NCBI GenBank assembly: GCA_902594485.1
Contig: CACJMJ010000002.1
Location: forward strand, 1-54,518
DNA length: 54,518 bases
Direction of reading: 5' to 3'
DNA from: an uncultured Bacteroidota bacterium
GTDB lineage: Bacteria > Bacteroidota > Bacteroidia > Flavobacteriales > Flavobacteriaceae
The notes beneath the pieces are model-generated. The model made no database searches. It was given only the letters and a program-made list of their open reading frames with translations, and had not been told where the DNA came from. Shown here piece after piece: positions 1 to 8,729 of the stretch. The translations under genes were made by a program, and so were the position numbers. The stretch's first letter is position 1, and each line of letters begins with the position of its first letter.

Positions 1-456
1 ACAGTTAACGACTATGATAATTGTATAAAATATGTAAATATGATTATGAAAAATAAAAATATTAAGATGAGGGAAGATCTTCAGTGCTTTACAAGAGTTT
101 TAAATTTGATTGCTCACTGGGAGGCTGGTTACGATTATTATCTTGATAAGATAATAAGGGAAACATATAACTACCTTGACAAAATGAATGATCTTCATGA
201 AGTACAAAAAACAATACTTAAATATTTAAATGGATTAGAAAATATTTATCCAGGAGAAATTAAAGGATTTTTAAGAAACCTCCATTCGGAGTTAAAAAAG
301 TTTGAGGATGATCCATATGAAAAAAGAGCTTTTTTATATTTAGATATAATATCCTGGCTTGAGAGTAAAATAAATAATAAGCCTGTTGCGCTTATAATTA
401 AAGAAAAGGCTTTACTTATAAATCGGAAGGAGAGGCATACCACAGCCCTGATTTAG
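1..456 (+). CDS. 3' part of an unknown, probably all-helical protein
   Basis: The reading frame is open from the first base of the window, so this is the C-terminal part (about 151 residues) of a longer protein whose start lies outside. ATG codons at 40 and 46 are internal methionines rather than a convincing start. The visible part is rich in Leu, Lys, Glu and Tyr and looks like consecutive amphipathic helices, as in TPR-like repeat proteins. I see no catalytic motif and do not recognise the family. Its last 41 nt overlap the 3' end of the convergent pseudouridine synthase gene. Function unknown. Confidence 0.65.
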   Translation, partial: TVNDYDNCIKYVNMIMKNKNIKMREDLQCFTRVLNLIAHWEAGYDYYLDKIIRETYNYLDKMNDLHEVQKTILKYLNGLENIYPGEIKGFLRNLHSELKKFEDDPYEKRAFLYLDIISWLESKINNKPVALIIKEKALLINRKERHTTALI

Positions 457-1105
457 GTGGTTCAGCTTTAATATTAATTTCTTCTTTAGTCACAGGATGT
501 GTAAAATAAATTTCTCTTGAGTGAAGATAAATCCCACCACCTTTATTTGACCTTTTTGAACCGTATTTTAAATCCCCTAATATTGGAAAACCAATCTCAG
601 AGAAACTACATCTTATTTGATGATGTCTACCTGTAATTAGATCTACTTCAATTTTGGAATATTTATCTAGTATTTCAATTTTTCTATAATTTAATAGTCC
701 GTGCTTAGAATTATATATCTCTTCTTTAGAGTAAAAAGATTTATTTATTTTTTTATTTTTTTTAAACCATCCTTCTAGCTTACCCTCATTAGATTGGAAT
801 TTATTAGATACAAATAGCCAATAAAGCTTTCTAATTTGTCTATTTTTTAGTTTCTCATTCATTCTAGATAATGCCTTACTTGTCTTTGCGAATATTACTA
901 TACCAGATGTTGGTCTATCAATTCTATTAACAAGACCGAGAAATACATTTCCTTTTTTATTGTATTTATTTTTAATATATTTTTTTACAATTTCAAGAAG
1001 AGGAATATCTCCAGTAATATCACTTTGAACAAGTACTCCAGCTTTTTTGTTGATGATTATTAAATGGTTATCCTCAAAGAGTATTTCAGATTCTTTTAGT
1101 TTCAA
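416..1105 (-). CDS. RluA-family 23S/tRNA pseudouridine synthase
   Basis: Isomerises uridine to pseudouridine in structured RNA. The catalytic motif is NRIDRPTSG, matching the family HRLDxxTSG with His and Leu replaced by Asn and Ile; its Asp is the nucleophile. A later GRHHQIR block is also typical. There is no N-terminal S4 domain, so this is the short RluA form of about 229 residues. The start is uncertain: TTG at 1105 follows the panB stop by one base and gives an N-terminus like other family members, while GTG at 1141 would overlap panB by 35 nt. It is probably cotranscribed with panB. The RNA target cannot be told from sequence. Confidence 0.88.
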   Translation of the reverse strand: MKLKESEILFEDNHLIIINKKAGVLVQSDITGDIPLLEIVKKYIKNKYNKKGNVFLGLVNRIDRPTSGIVIFAKTSKALSRMNEKLKNRQIRKLYWLFVSNKFQSNEGKLEGWFKKNKKINKSFYSKEEIYNSKHGLLNYRKIEILDKYSKIEVDLITGRHHQIRCSFSEIGFPILGDLKYGSKRSNKGGGIYLHSREIYFTHPVTKEEINIKAEPPKSGLWYASPSDL

Positions 1106-1106
1106 A

Positions 1107-1922
1107 TCAGTACTGCTCTTCTTTATTAGGAAAGTCTCCACTTTTAATATCAGTGGAGTATTTTTTTACAGCTTCACAAATTAACGTGTTCATATCAAGA
1201 TATCTTCTTAAGAACCTTGGACTAAAATCTTTATTCATACCAAGCATATCTTGTAATACAAGAACCTGACCATCTACATCACTTCCTGCTCCAATTCCAA
1301 TAATTGGAACTGTTAATTTTGAATAAACTTTTTTTGAGAGTGTATTTGGTATTTTTTCTAATAGAACAGAGAAGCAGCCAATCTCTTCAAGTAATAATGC
1401 ATCATTTAATAATGTATCTGCTTCTTGCTTATTTTTTGCTCTAACTTCATATGTTCCAAACTTATATATAGATTGAGGAGTTAGACCTAAATGACCCATT
1501 ACAGGAATTCCAGCTTGGATAATCCTTTCTATTGAGTCTTTAGCTTGATACCCTCCCTCTAATTTAACAGCGTGAGCTCCAGACTCTTTCATTATTCTGA
1601 TTGCTGATTTTAATGCTTCTTGAGAATCTGACTGATAAGTACCAAAAGGGAGGTCGACAACTACTAAAGCTCTTTTCACAGCTCTTATTACAGAACTTGC
1701 ATGATAAATCATTTGATCTAAAGTTATAGGAAGCGTAGTCTCATGGCCTGCCATTACATTTGATGCAGAATCTCCAACTAAAATAATATCTATCCCAGCC
1801 TCATCAATAATTTTTGCGAAACTAAAATCATAGGCAGTAAGCATGGATATCTTTTCACCTTTGCTCTTCATCTGCTCAAGCACTTTAATTGTTACTCTAC
1901 TTGGATTAATTTCCTTTGTCAT
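1107..1922 (-). CDS. panB: 3-methyl-2-oxobutanoate hydroxymethyltransferase (PanB)
   Basis: First committed enzyme of pantothenate synthesis: it transfers a hydroxymethyl group from methylene-THF to alpha-ketoisovalerate, giving ketopantoate. The 271 residues fit the family. Visible family blocks are [17 protein letters not shown] near the N-terminus, [20 protein letters not shown] with metal-binding Asp, VKLEGG and GHLGLTPQS in the TIM barrel, and the GIGAG segment. ATG at 1922 is the clear start. It is divergent from dnaK across about 109 nt. With coaBC and coaE elsewhere in the window it supplies the coenzyme A pathway. Confidence 0.96.
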   Translation of the reverse strand: MTKEINPSRVTIKVLEQMKSKGEKISMLTAYDFSFAKIIDEAGIDIILVGDSASNVMAGHETTLPITLDQMIYHASSVIRAVKRALVVVDLPFGTYQSDSQEALKSAIRIMKESGAHAVKLEGGYQAKDSIERIIQAGIPVMGHLGLTPQSIYKFGTYEVRAKNKQEADTLLNDALLLEEIGCFSVLLEKIPNTLSKKVYSKLTVPIIGIGAGSDVDGQVLVLQDMLGMNKDFSPRFLRRYLDMNTLICEAVKKYSTDIKSGDFPNKEEQY

Positions 1923-1968
1923 TAATTAGTTTTTAGCAAAAATAGTGTAAATAAAGTTATTAGTAATA

Positions 1969-1981
1969 TGACATAATGTCA
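1969..1981. promoter_or_regulatory. 13-bp perfect inverted repeat upstream of dnaK
   Basis: TGACATAATGTCA is a perfect palindrome around a central A, 50 nt before the dnaK ATG and between the divergent panB and dnaK starts. A TGTCATTTA segment also lies at 2006-2014. A closely similar sequence stands directly upstream of lon (39406-39418). This is a candidate operator or heat-shock promoter element. No CIRCE element (TTAGCACTC-N9-GAGTGCTAA) is present. The role is inferred. Confidence 0.5.
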
Positions 1982-2031
1982 CATAATTTAAATTGGCATA
2001 AAGGTTGTCATTTATAAATAAAATTAAAATT

Positions 2032-3939
2032 ATGAGTAAAATAATAGGAATAGATTTAGGAACAACAAATTCATGTGTCTCTGTTATGGAGGGAAGTGAA
2101 CCTGTAGTAATACCTAACGCTGAGGGAAAAAGAACAACACCATCTGTAATTGCTTTTGTTGAAGACGGTGAAATTAAAGTAGGGGATCCTGCTAAAAGAC
2201 AAGCTGTAACAAACCCTGAAAAAACTATTGCTTCTGTAAAGAGGTTTATGGGTAATAAATTCAGTGAATCATCTAATGACGTTAAAACAGTTGCCTACAA
2301 AGTAGTCAAAGGAGACAATGATACTCCTAGAGTAGATATTGATGGAAGATTATATACTCCTCAAGAATTATCAGCTATGGTTCTTCAAAAAATGAAGAAA
2401 ACTGCTGAGGATTATCTTGGCCAAACTGTAACAGAAGCTGTAGTTACAGTACCTGCATATTTTAATGATTCACAAAGACAGGCTACGAAAGAGGCAGGAG
2501 AAATTTCTGGTTTAAAAGTTCAAAGAATAATTAATGAGCCAACTGCTGCAGCATTAGCTTATGGAATGGATAAAGGGGGTAAGGATAAAAAAATTGCTGT
2601 TTACGATTTAGGAGGTGGAACATTTGATATTTCAATTCTAGAGCTTGGTGATGGAGTATTTGAGGTTCTTTCTACTAATGGTGATACTCATCTTGGTGGT
2701 GATGACTTTGATCAAGTAATTATTGACTTTTTAGCTGAAGAATTTAAAAAGAACGAGCAAATTGATTTAAGAGAAGATTCAATGGCTCTTCAAAGATTGA
2801 AAGAAGCTGCCGAGAAAGCTAAAATTGAGCTATCATCATCAGCTCAGACTGAAATAAACCTTCCGTATGTAACTGCGACATCATCAGGACCTAAACATTT
2901 AGTTACTACTCTAACAAGGGCTAAATTTGAGCAGTTATCGGATAATCTAGTAAAAAGATCAATGGAACCTGTTAAGAAAGCTCTTAAGGATGCAGGTTTA
3001 ACAAAAAAAGATATAGATGAGGTAATTTTAGTTGGAGGTTCGACCAGAATACCAGTTATTCAAAAAGAAGTTGAAGCTTTATTTGGAAAGAAACCATCAA
3101 AAGGTGTTAATCCTGATGAAGTCGTTGCAGTAGGAGCTGCTATTCAGGGAGGTGTACTTTCTGGTGATGTTGAGGATGTATTACTTTTAGATGTTACACC
3201 TTTATCACTTGGAATTGAAACAATGGGTAATGTCATGACAAAATTAATAGAGTCAAATACTACAATCCCAACTAAAAAATCTCAAGTTTTTTCAACTGCG
3301 GCTGATAATCAACCTTCTGTAGAAATTCATGTTTTACAAGGAGAAAGACCAATGGCAAAAGATAATAAGACTATTGGGCGTTTTCACTTAGATGGTATTC
3401 CTCCATCTCCAAGAGGTGTTCCTCAAATTGAAGTAACTTTTGATATTGATGCAAATGGAATTATTAATGTAAGTGCTCTTGATAAAGCAACTAACAAATC
3501 ACAAGACATAAGAATTGAGGCATCTTCAGGGTTAACAGAGGAAGAAATTGAAAAAATGAAGAAGGATGCTGAAGCTAATGCAGATGCTGATAAAAAAGTA
3601 AAAGAAGAAGTCGATAAGCTTAACAGTGCTGATCAAATGATTTTTCAAACAGAGAAACAACTTAAAGAGTTTGGAGATAAATTATCTGATGATAAAAAGA
3701 AACCTATAGAATCTTCATTAGAAGATCTTAAAAAGGCACATGAATCAAAGGATCTTGATAAAATAGATGAGGCTCTAAACACCATTAATGAAGCATGGAA
3801 GAATGCGTCAGAAGAAATGTACAAAGCTCAAGCAGATGGTTCTGCACAACCAGGTGCTGAAAACCCAACTGCAGAATCTAAAAAAGATTCAAAAGATGAT
3901 GTTCAAGATGTTGATTTTGAGGAAGTTAAAGAAGATTAA
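2032..3939 (+). CDS. dnaK: Chaperone protein DnaK (Hsp70)
   Basis: ATP-driven Hsp70 chaperone that binds unfolded peptides together with DnaJ and GrpE in the cytoplasm. 635 residues from ATG 2032 give [15 protein letters not shown], the canonical N-terminus; an upstream in-frame TTG at 2005 would add nine residues that do not match the family and is rejected. The actin-like ATPase domain shows [14 protein letters not shown] and [10 protein letters not shown], followed by the linker [13 protein letters not shown], the substrate-binding domain and a helical lid ending in an acidic [10 protein letters not shown]-type tail. No dnaJ or grpE is adjacent. Regulation probably runs through the upstream inverted repeat. 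Confidence 0.98.
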   Translation: MSKIIGIDLGTTNSCVSVMEGSEPVVIPNAEGKRTTPSVIAFVEDGEIKVGDPAKRQAVTNPEKTIASVKRFMGNKFSESSNDVKTVAYKVVKGDNDTPRVDIDGRLYTPQELSAMVLQKMKKTAEDYLGQTVTEAVVTVPAYFNDSQRQATKEAGEISGLKVQRIINEPTAAALAYGMDKGGKDKKIAVYDLGGGTFDISILELGDGVFEVLSTNGDTHLGGDDFDQVIIDFLAEEFKKNEQIDLREDSMALQRLKEAAEKAKIELSSSAQTEINLPYVTATSSGPKHLVTTLTRAKFEQLSDNLVKRSMEPVKKALKDAGLTKKDIDEVILVGGSTRIPVIQKEVEALFGKKPSKGVNPDEVVAVGAAIQGGVLSGDVEDVLLLDVTPLSLGIETMGNVMTKLIESNTTIPTKKSQVFSTAADNQPSVEIHVLQGERPMAKDNKTIGRFHLDGIPPSPRGVPQIEVTFDIDANGIINVSALDKATNKSQDIRIEASSGLTEEEIEKMKKDAEANADADKKVKEEVDKLNSADQMIFQTEKQLKEFGDKLSDDKKKPIESSLEDLKKAHESKDLDKIDEALNTINEAWKNASEEMYKAQADGSAQPGAENPTAESKKDSKDDVQDVDFEEVKED

Positions 3940-3941
3940 TT

Positions 3942-4358
3942 TTGTTTGACAAAAATTATATTCTTAATGAAGCAAATAAACGATGCGAAGGCACCCTAGT
4001 TTCTACCCTTGGTATTATTTTTACAGATGTTGGTGAACATTTTTTAGAAGCTAAAATGGAAGTAACACCAGCTCATCATCAACCTGCTGGTGTCCTTCAT
4101 GGTGGGGCTACTGCAGCATTAGCAGAAACTGTTGGGAGCTCTGCAGCTGCTATATTTTCAAAAAAAGAAAACCAAATACTTCGAGGAGTTGAATTATCAA
4201 TAAATCATGTTAGGGGGATCAGTGAAGGTTTTATCTATGCAAAAGCTATTCCAATTCATATGGGTAGGACAATGCAACTCTGGAAAATATCAATACTAGA
4301 TGAAAATAAAAGAGATATTTCTTTTGCGAAGCTAACTACTCTTACAATTGATAAATAA
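3942..4358 (+). CDS. menI: Hotdog thioesterase, MenI-like (DHNA-CoA hydrolase candidate)
   Basis: 138-residue single hotdog-fold thioesterase of the PaaI/YdiI type. The block VLHGGATAALAETVGSSAA closely resembles the active-site segment of 1,4-dihydroxy-2-naphthoyl-CoA hydrolases, with the likely catalytic Glu in AETVGS. The next gene downstream encodes a MenA-type prenyltransferase, which uses the product of that reaction, so a role in menaquinone synthesis is a reasonable inference. The start codon is TTG, two bases after the dnaK stop; no ATG suits the family N-terminus. A general acyl-CoA thioesterase role is the alternative. Confidence 0.8.
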   Translation: MFDKNYILNEANKRCEGTLVSTLGIIFTDVGEHFLEAKMEVTPAHHQPAGVLHGGATAALAETVGSSAAAIFSKKENQILRGVELSINHVRGISEGFIYAKAIPIHMGRTMQLWKISILDENKRDISFAKLTTLTIDK

Positions 4359-4394
4359 TACATAAAAAAATTTTTCTTTTAGACTCTCAGGATG

Positions 4395-4402
4395 TACATT
4401 TG
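4395..4402 (+). promoter_or_regulatory. -7 promoter box for the PAS-menA gene
   Basis: TACATTTG is a perfect match to the Bacteroidetes -7 consensus TAnnTTTG, 19 nt before the ATG at 4422 in the 63-nt gap behind the thioesterase gene. No TTG lies at the right distance for a -33 element, so this rests on the -7 box only. Confidence 0.5.
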
Positions 4403-4421
4403 AGCATTCAAAAAAAAAAAT

Positions 4422-5774
4422 ATGAAAAGTGTTATTATTTGTGATATGGAAGGTTTGATTACAAACATGAATGAGGGAGCTGAAAAAGTCTTTGGGTACC
4501 CCTCCAATGAGTTAGTTGGCATTAAAAGAGTGTCAATTTTTTCTCCAGGAGAGATTGTTCTTCAAAATGTTCTTGGCTGGTTAAAAGATGCTAACGAAAC
4601 AGGTGAGCACATAACCAAAACTAATTTTATTAGAAAAGATGGTTCTAAATTTGCTGCAAAGATTAAGATTACTCCAAATTTTGCAGATGGTAAGGATAAT
4701 CCCCAAACAGGATATTGTGGCATAACAGAAGTAATTGAAGAAGAAGTTAATATCAAAATTAATTGGATTACAAAAATTATTAAAGGTGTAGCAATAACTA
4801 GAGTAGGTTTTGCTTCAGCTTCATTATTTCCTGTTTTTTCAGTTGGATGTTATTATGCAGGAATTGGAGATAGCTTATTTAGTCCAATTTCGTTGACTCT
4901 AACAACATTCGGAATCTTATTTTTTCACTTATTTTCGAATCTTTATAATGACTATTTTGATGTAACACATGGAACTGATGAGGCTAACACGGAATATTTT
5001 AATGCTGGAATGGATTCAACGATACTTCAAGGTGCACAATTATCTGGAGGGAGTAGAGCTGTTGAATTAGGTTTAATTACCCTGAAGGGTACTAAAAGTC
5101 TTGCAAATGTTATGTTTATTTTAGGTTTAGCAACTGCAGCCGGTATACTGTATATGAGTTTTTTAAATACTGGATCTACAAGTAATGCCTACTATTCTGC
5201 TATTATTGCTCTAGTTGGTGTTTTAGTTGGGTATTTTTATACAGCAAAACCTATAAGATTATCCTCAAGATATGGTCTAGGGGAACTTTCAATTTTTCTA
5301 TCATTTGGACCATTATTGACACTTGGTACAGGTTTTGCTATTGCAAATGAAACAATTCTGTTATATTCAAATGAGTTTTATAATTTACTACTTCTTGGTG
5401 TTCCAATAGGACTTTTAACTACAAATATTCTATTCATCAATCAATACCCTGATCACGCTTCAGACAAAAAAGTTGGTAAGAATCATTTAGTAGTCCTTCT
5501 AGGGAAAAAAGCCTCAAGGTGGATATATGCACTTAATCTAATTTTGACATTAGGTTCTTTATATTTTATTGCAGAGAATATCTTGACCGGTACTAAACAA
5601 ATGTTATTCCTTTATTTGCTTATTCCAATTACAATGTTCTATTCATATTACTTGCTATCTGGATTATTCAAATACTATAATAGTAGAAAACTTATAAAAT
5701 ATAATATTCATACAATATATTTCCACATGTTTTTTTCATTCATTTATATGATAATTTTAGCTAATTTTCAGTAA
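4422..5774 (+). CDS. menA: PAS domain fused to UbiA-type prenyltransferase (MenA-like)
   Basis: Two-part protein of 450 residues. Residues about 1-108 form a PAS domain (CDMEGLITNMNEGAEKVFGY, then FIRKDGSKFAAKI). Residues about 115-450 form a polytopic UbiA-family prenyltransferase with about eight or nine membrane segments. The first Asp-rich motif is NDYFDVTHGTD (N176 to D186) and the second is DHASDKKVGK near residue 343; both bind Mg-prenyl diphosphate. The likely reaction is 1,4-dihydroxy-2-naphthoate to demethylmenaquinone at the inner membrane, supported by the MenI-like neighbour. The fused PAS domain is unusual for MenA and suggests a redox or ligand input. Another UbiA substrate is possible. 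Confidence 0.85.
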   Translation: MKSVIICDMEGLITNMNEGAEKVFGYPSNELVGIKRVSIFSPGEIVLQNVLGWLKDANETGEHITKTNFIRKDGSKFAAKIKITPNFADGKDNPQTGYCGITEVIEEEVNIKINWITKIIKGVAITRVGFASASLFPVFSVGCYYAGIGDSLFSPISLTLTTFGILFFHLFSNLYNDYFDVTHGTDEANTEYFNAGMDSTILQGAQLSGGSRAVELGLITLKGTKSLANVMFILGLATAAGILYMSFLNTGSTSNAYYSAIIALVGVLVGYFYTAKPIRLSSRYGLGELSIFLSFGPLLTLGTGFAIANETILLYSNEFYNLLLLGVPIGLLTTNILFINQYPDHASDKKVGKNHLVVLLGKKASRWIYALNLILTLGSLYFIAENILTGTKQMLFLYLLIPITMFYSYYLLSGLFKYYNSRKLIKYNIHTIYFHMFFSFIYMIILANFQ

Positions 5775-6677
5775 ATGTTTTTGTGGGATAAATCATATAA
5801 TTTAAAAGGGTTCTGGTATTATATACTAGGATCATTTATTTTAATATTTTTCAGTGTTATAGGTCAATTACCTATGATTCCTTTTTTACCTACTGAGCTT
5901 CCAAGTCCAGATGCAGACCCTATGGATCTCTTTAAGGGTATTGAATCCAATTTGAGATTATTCTTATTACTGCTAACATTTGTTGCTGTAGTACCTGGTA
6001 TATGGCTTGTTGTTAAAAAACTTCATGACCTTCCTTTAATGTCTATTCTATCAAGTAGAAAAAAGATTGATTATAAAAGAGTTATATATTCATTTACGTT
6101 GTGGGGATCGACTGTTGTCGCATTTGTGTTATTAGAATATTTTTTGAGTCCTGAAAGCTACGAACTAAACTTTAAGGTAAAAGAATTTTTAATTCTAGCT
6201 GTTATAGCAATATTATTTGTCCCAATTCAAACAACTGTAGAGGAAGTAGTCTTTAGAGGTTATCTGATGCAAGGTTTTGGTCATTGGCTTAATAGTAGAT
6301 TTATGGCTCTATTCCTTACTTCAGTAGTCTTCGGTTCACTTCATTTAGCTAATCCTGAAATAACTGCTCTAGGATATGAATTTATATTTTTATACATAAC
6401 AGTAGGATTTGTCTTGGGTATCATGACATTAATGGATGATGGACTAGAACTTGCTATTGGATTTCATGCTGCAAATAATTTAGTTGCTGCTCTTCTGGTA
6501 ACAGCTGACTGGACAGTTTTTCAGACTGAATCAATCTTAATAGATATTTCAGAACCGAGCTTAGGATTATCTGATTGGCTAGCTCCTTTTGTAGTCTATC
6601 CAATTCTAATTACAATATTTGCTAGAAAGTATTCATGGACTAATTGGAAAGAGAAGTTATTCTCAAGAGTTAGATAA
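5775..6677 (+). CDS. CPBP (CAAX/Abi-type) intramembrane metalloprotease
   Basis: 300-residue polytopic membrane protein. The CPBP motifs are all visible: EEVVFRG (E156, E157, R161), FGSLH (H190) and HAANN (H231), which form the metal-dependent active site inside the membrane. The N-terminal half holds two or three further membrane segments with a Pro/Asp-rich loop. ATG follows the stop of the PAS-menA gene with no gap, so the two are translationally coupled. The substrate is unknown; family members process prenylated or other membrane peptides, or protect against bacteriocins. Its last 15 nt overlap the convergent GNAT gene. Confidence 0.88.
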   Translation: MFLWDKSYNLKGFWYYILGSFILIFFSVIGQLPMIPFLPTELPSPDADPMDLFKGIESNLRLFLLLLTFVAVVPGIWLVVKKLHDLPLMSILSSRKKIDYKRVIYSFTLWGSTVVAFVLLEYFLSPESYELNFKVKEFLILAVIAILFVPIQTTVEEVVFRGYLMQGFGHWLNSRFMALFLTSVVFGSLHLANPEITALGYEFIFLYITVGFVLGIMTLMDDGLELAIGFHAANNLVAALLVTADWTVFQTESILIDISEPSLGLSDWLAPFVVYPILITIFARKYSWTNWKEKLFSRVR

Positions 6678-7130
6678 TATATACTCCATTTTGATATCGC
6701 TTCTTTTATATGGAGCATCAGGATTATCTATCTTTTTAAAACCAAATTTATTATAAAGATGTATGGAGTTTTCTAGTACGGTATTTGAATATAGTATAAC
6801 AGATTTATATTCATTATTTTTTGCAAAATCAATAGTATATTGAATTAGTTGATGTCCAATACCATTACCTCTAAGCTCTTTTTTAACAGCCATTTTATTT
6901 AATTCGTAAATTCCTTCTTCTCTTGGAATTAAAGCCATTGTACCAACAACTTCTGATTTAAAAATTGCAAAAAATATATAGCCACCTTTATCAATGATTT
7001 CTTCCTTACAATTTTTTAATACTTTCTCATCATATTCTTCAACATAAAAATATTCATTAAGCCAATCATAATTAAGATCATAGAAGTAATGAGAATATTT
7101 ATCTTGAAATGGAACTATTTCAACCTTCAT
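6663..7130 (-). CDS. GNAT-family N-acetyltransferase
   Basis: 155 residues with a single GNAT fold. The acetyl-CoA pyrophosphate-binding loop is [11 protein letters not shown], preceded by the beta4 strand [10 protein letters not shown] and followed by an [20 protein letters not shown] segment typical of small-molecule or protein N-acetyltransferases. The substrate cannot be told. The start overlaps the 3' end of fumC by 11 nt on the same strand, so it is probably the second gene of a fumC operon. Confidence 0.88.
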   Translation of the reverse strand: MKVEIVPFQDKYSHYFYDLNYDWLNEYFYVEEYDEKVLKNCKEEIIDKGGYIFFAIFKSEVVGTMALIPREEGIYELNKMAVKKELRGNGIGHQLIQYTIDFAKNNEYKSVILYSNTVLENSIHLYNKFGFKKIDNPDAPYKRSDIKMEYILSNS

Positions 7131-8520
7131 TGTTTGTCATTCTATTTGGATTGACATATTCATCAAATTCTTTTTCTGATAAATAATTTAAAGTTAACGC
7201 TGCCTCTTTTAATGTAATGTCTTCTTTGTACGCTTTATTTGCAATATCTGCAGCCTTGTAATAGCCAATCTTTGAATTAAGAGCTGTTACTAACATCAAT
7301 GAATCATCAAGAAATTTCTTAATTCTTTTATTGTTAGGCTTTAGACCACTAATACAGTTGACGGCAAAACTTAACGATGCATCTCCAAGTATCTTTGAAG
7401 ATTCGATTATATTATATGCAAAAAGTGGTTTAAATACATTTAACTCAAAGTGTCCATTAGCTCCAGCAAAACTTACTGCTACATCATTTCCAAATATCTG
7501 AGCACATACCATTGAGATTGCTTCACACTGAGTTGGGTTAACTTTACCTGGCATAATTGAACTCCCTGGTTCATTAGCTGGAAGGATGAGTTCACCAATA
7601 CCTGATCTAGGACCAGATCCCATAAGTCTTATATCATTTGAAATCTTATAAATTGATGCAGCTAAAGTTTTTAAAGCACCATGAACTTCTACTATACAAT
7701 CATGAGATGCAATTCCCTCAAATTTATTTGGAGATTCTTTAAACGAAAGGCCTGAATTTTTTGAAATATGTTCAATGACTTTTTTCGAATATCCTTTTGG
7801 AGAATTCAGTCCAGTTCCAACTGCAGTTCCTCCAAGTGGAAGTTCACTTAGATGATCAAGAGAGTTTTGCAATGATTTAATCCCATGATCAATTTGAGAT
7901 ACATACCCAGAAAATTCCTGACCTAGAGTTATGGGAGTTGCATCCATTAAATGAGTTCTACCAATCTTTACTATATCTTTAAATTCTTTTGATTTTTTAT
8001 CTAGGCTATCTCTAAGATTTTTAATATTTGGAATGGTACTTTCGGTAATGATTTTCATAGCAGCAATATTAATTGCTGTTGGGAAAGTATCATTTGAAGA
8101 CTGAGAAAGGTTAACATCATCATTTGGAGATAATGTTTTATCAGATTTACCAAGTTCTTTACCTTCAATTATGTGTGCTCGATTTGAAATAACTTCATTC
8201 ACATTCATATTAGTTTGCGTACCAGATCCAGTCTGCCATATTACTAGTGGAAACTGATCATTATGCTTATTATCTAATATTTCGTCACAAACACTCACAA
8301 TAAGCTCACACTTATCTTTTGATAAAGCCCTTAGACTATAATTTGTTTGAGCTGCAGATTTCTTTAAAATTGAATATGCATGAATAATTTCAATTGGCAT
8401 TGAAGATGGATTGCCAATTTTAAAATTATTTCTAGATCTTTCGGTTTGAGCTCCCCAGAGAGAGTTTTGTGCAACTTTTACTTCTCCTAATGTATCTTTT
8501 TCAATTCTATAGTCCTTCAT
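7120..8520 (-). CDS. fumC: Class II fumarate hydratase
   Basis: Interconverts fumarate and L-malate in the TCA cycle; cytoplasmic, iron-independent homotetramer. 466 residues, the usual length for FumC. The superfamily signature [15 protein letters not shown] is intact, as are the substrate-binding blocks [21 protein letters not shown] and [13 protein letters not shown] at 8520 is the natural start. It has its own divergent promoter region shared with a small plus-strand membrane-protein gene. Aspartase is a relative, but the sequence blocks favour fumarase. Confidence 0.96.
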   Translation of the reverse strand: MKDYRIEKDTLGEVKVAQNSLWGAQTERSRNNFKIGNPSSMPIEIIHAYSILKKSAAQTNYSLRALSKDKCELIVSVCDEILDNKHNDQFPLVIWQTGSGTQTNMNVNEVISNRAHIIEGKELGKSDKTLSPNDDVNLSQSSNDTFPTAINIAAMKIITESTIPNIKNLRDSLDKKSKEFKDIVKIGRTHLMDATPITLGQEFSGYVSQIDHGIKSLQNSLDHLSELPLGGTAVGTGLNSPKGYSKKVIEHISKNSGLSFKESPNKFEGIASHDCIVEVHGALKTLAASIYKISNDIRLMGSGPRSGIGELILPANEPGSSIMPGKVNPTQCEAISMVCAQIFGNDVAVSFAGANGHFELNVFKPLFAYNIIESSKILGDASLSFAVNCISGLKPNNKRIKKFLDDSLMLVTALNSKIGYYKAADIANKAYKEDITLKEAALTLNYLSEKEFDEYVNPNRMTNNEG

Positions 8521-8522
8521 CT

Positions 8523-8552
8523 TTGTAATTTACTTAAAAAAAATTACTTTTG
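8523..8552 (+). promoter_or_regulatory. Canonical Bacteroidetes promoter for the small membrane-protein gene
   Basis: TTG at 8523-8525, a 19-nt spacer and TACTTTTG at 8545-8552 match the Bacteroidetes -33/-7 consensus (TTG, TAnnTTTG). The ATG of the 52-residue gene follows at 8571, giving a leader of roughly 12-15 nt. Confidence 0.7.
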
Positions 8553-8563
8553 TTAAGCATTTA

Positions 8564-8571
8564 CAAATATA
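8564..8571 (-). promoter_or_regulatory. -7 box for fumC
   Basis: On the minus strand this reads TATATTTG, a perfect TAnnTTTG, 43 nt before the fumC ATG. It overlaps the start codon of the divergent small gene. No good -33 TTG was found. Confidence 0.45.
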
Positions 8572-8729
8572 TGGAGTTTCAACAATACCTCGGATTTTTA
8601 GCCTTTTTAGCAATATTTACATTGGGTTTTTGGCTTATGATTTTCTTAGCACTAGTAGCACCATATTGGGCTTCATCTTATGTGTTCCAAAGAATAAAAG
8701 AGTTTATAACAAAAAAGCTTAAATCTTAA
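8571..8729 (+). CDS. Small membrane protein of 52 residues
   Basis: ATG at 8571 to TAA at 8727-8729. The product begins MEFQQYLGFLAFLAIFTLGF, continues hydrophobic to about residue 38 and ends in a basic amphipathic tail (FQRIKEFITKKLKS). It has one long or two short membrane segments with a cytoplasmic positive tail expected. Support comes from a textbook promoter directly upstream and from packing: its stop overlaps the stop of the convergent receptor gene by 4 nt, leaving no free space. I do not recognise the family, and no function is proposed. Confidence 0.65.
   Translation: MEFQQYLGFLAFLAIFTLGFWLMIFLALVAPYWASSYVFQRIKEFITKKLKS

Noticed and set aside
2005-2031. Longer DnaK start at TTG 2005
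   Set aside because: The added nine residues are not part of the family N-terminus, which begins exactly at ATG 2032.
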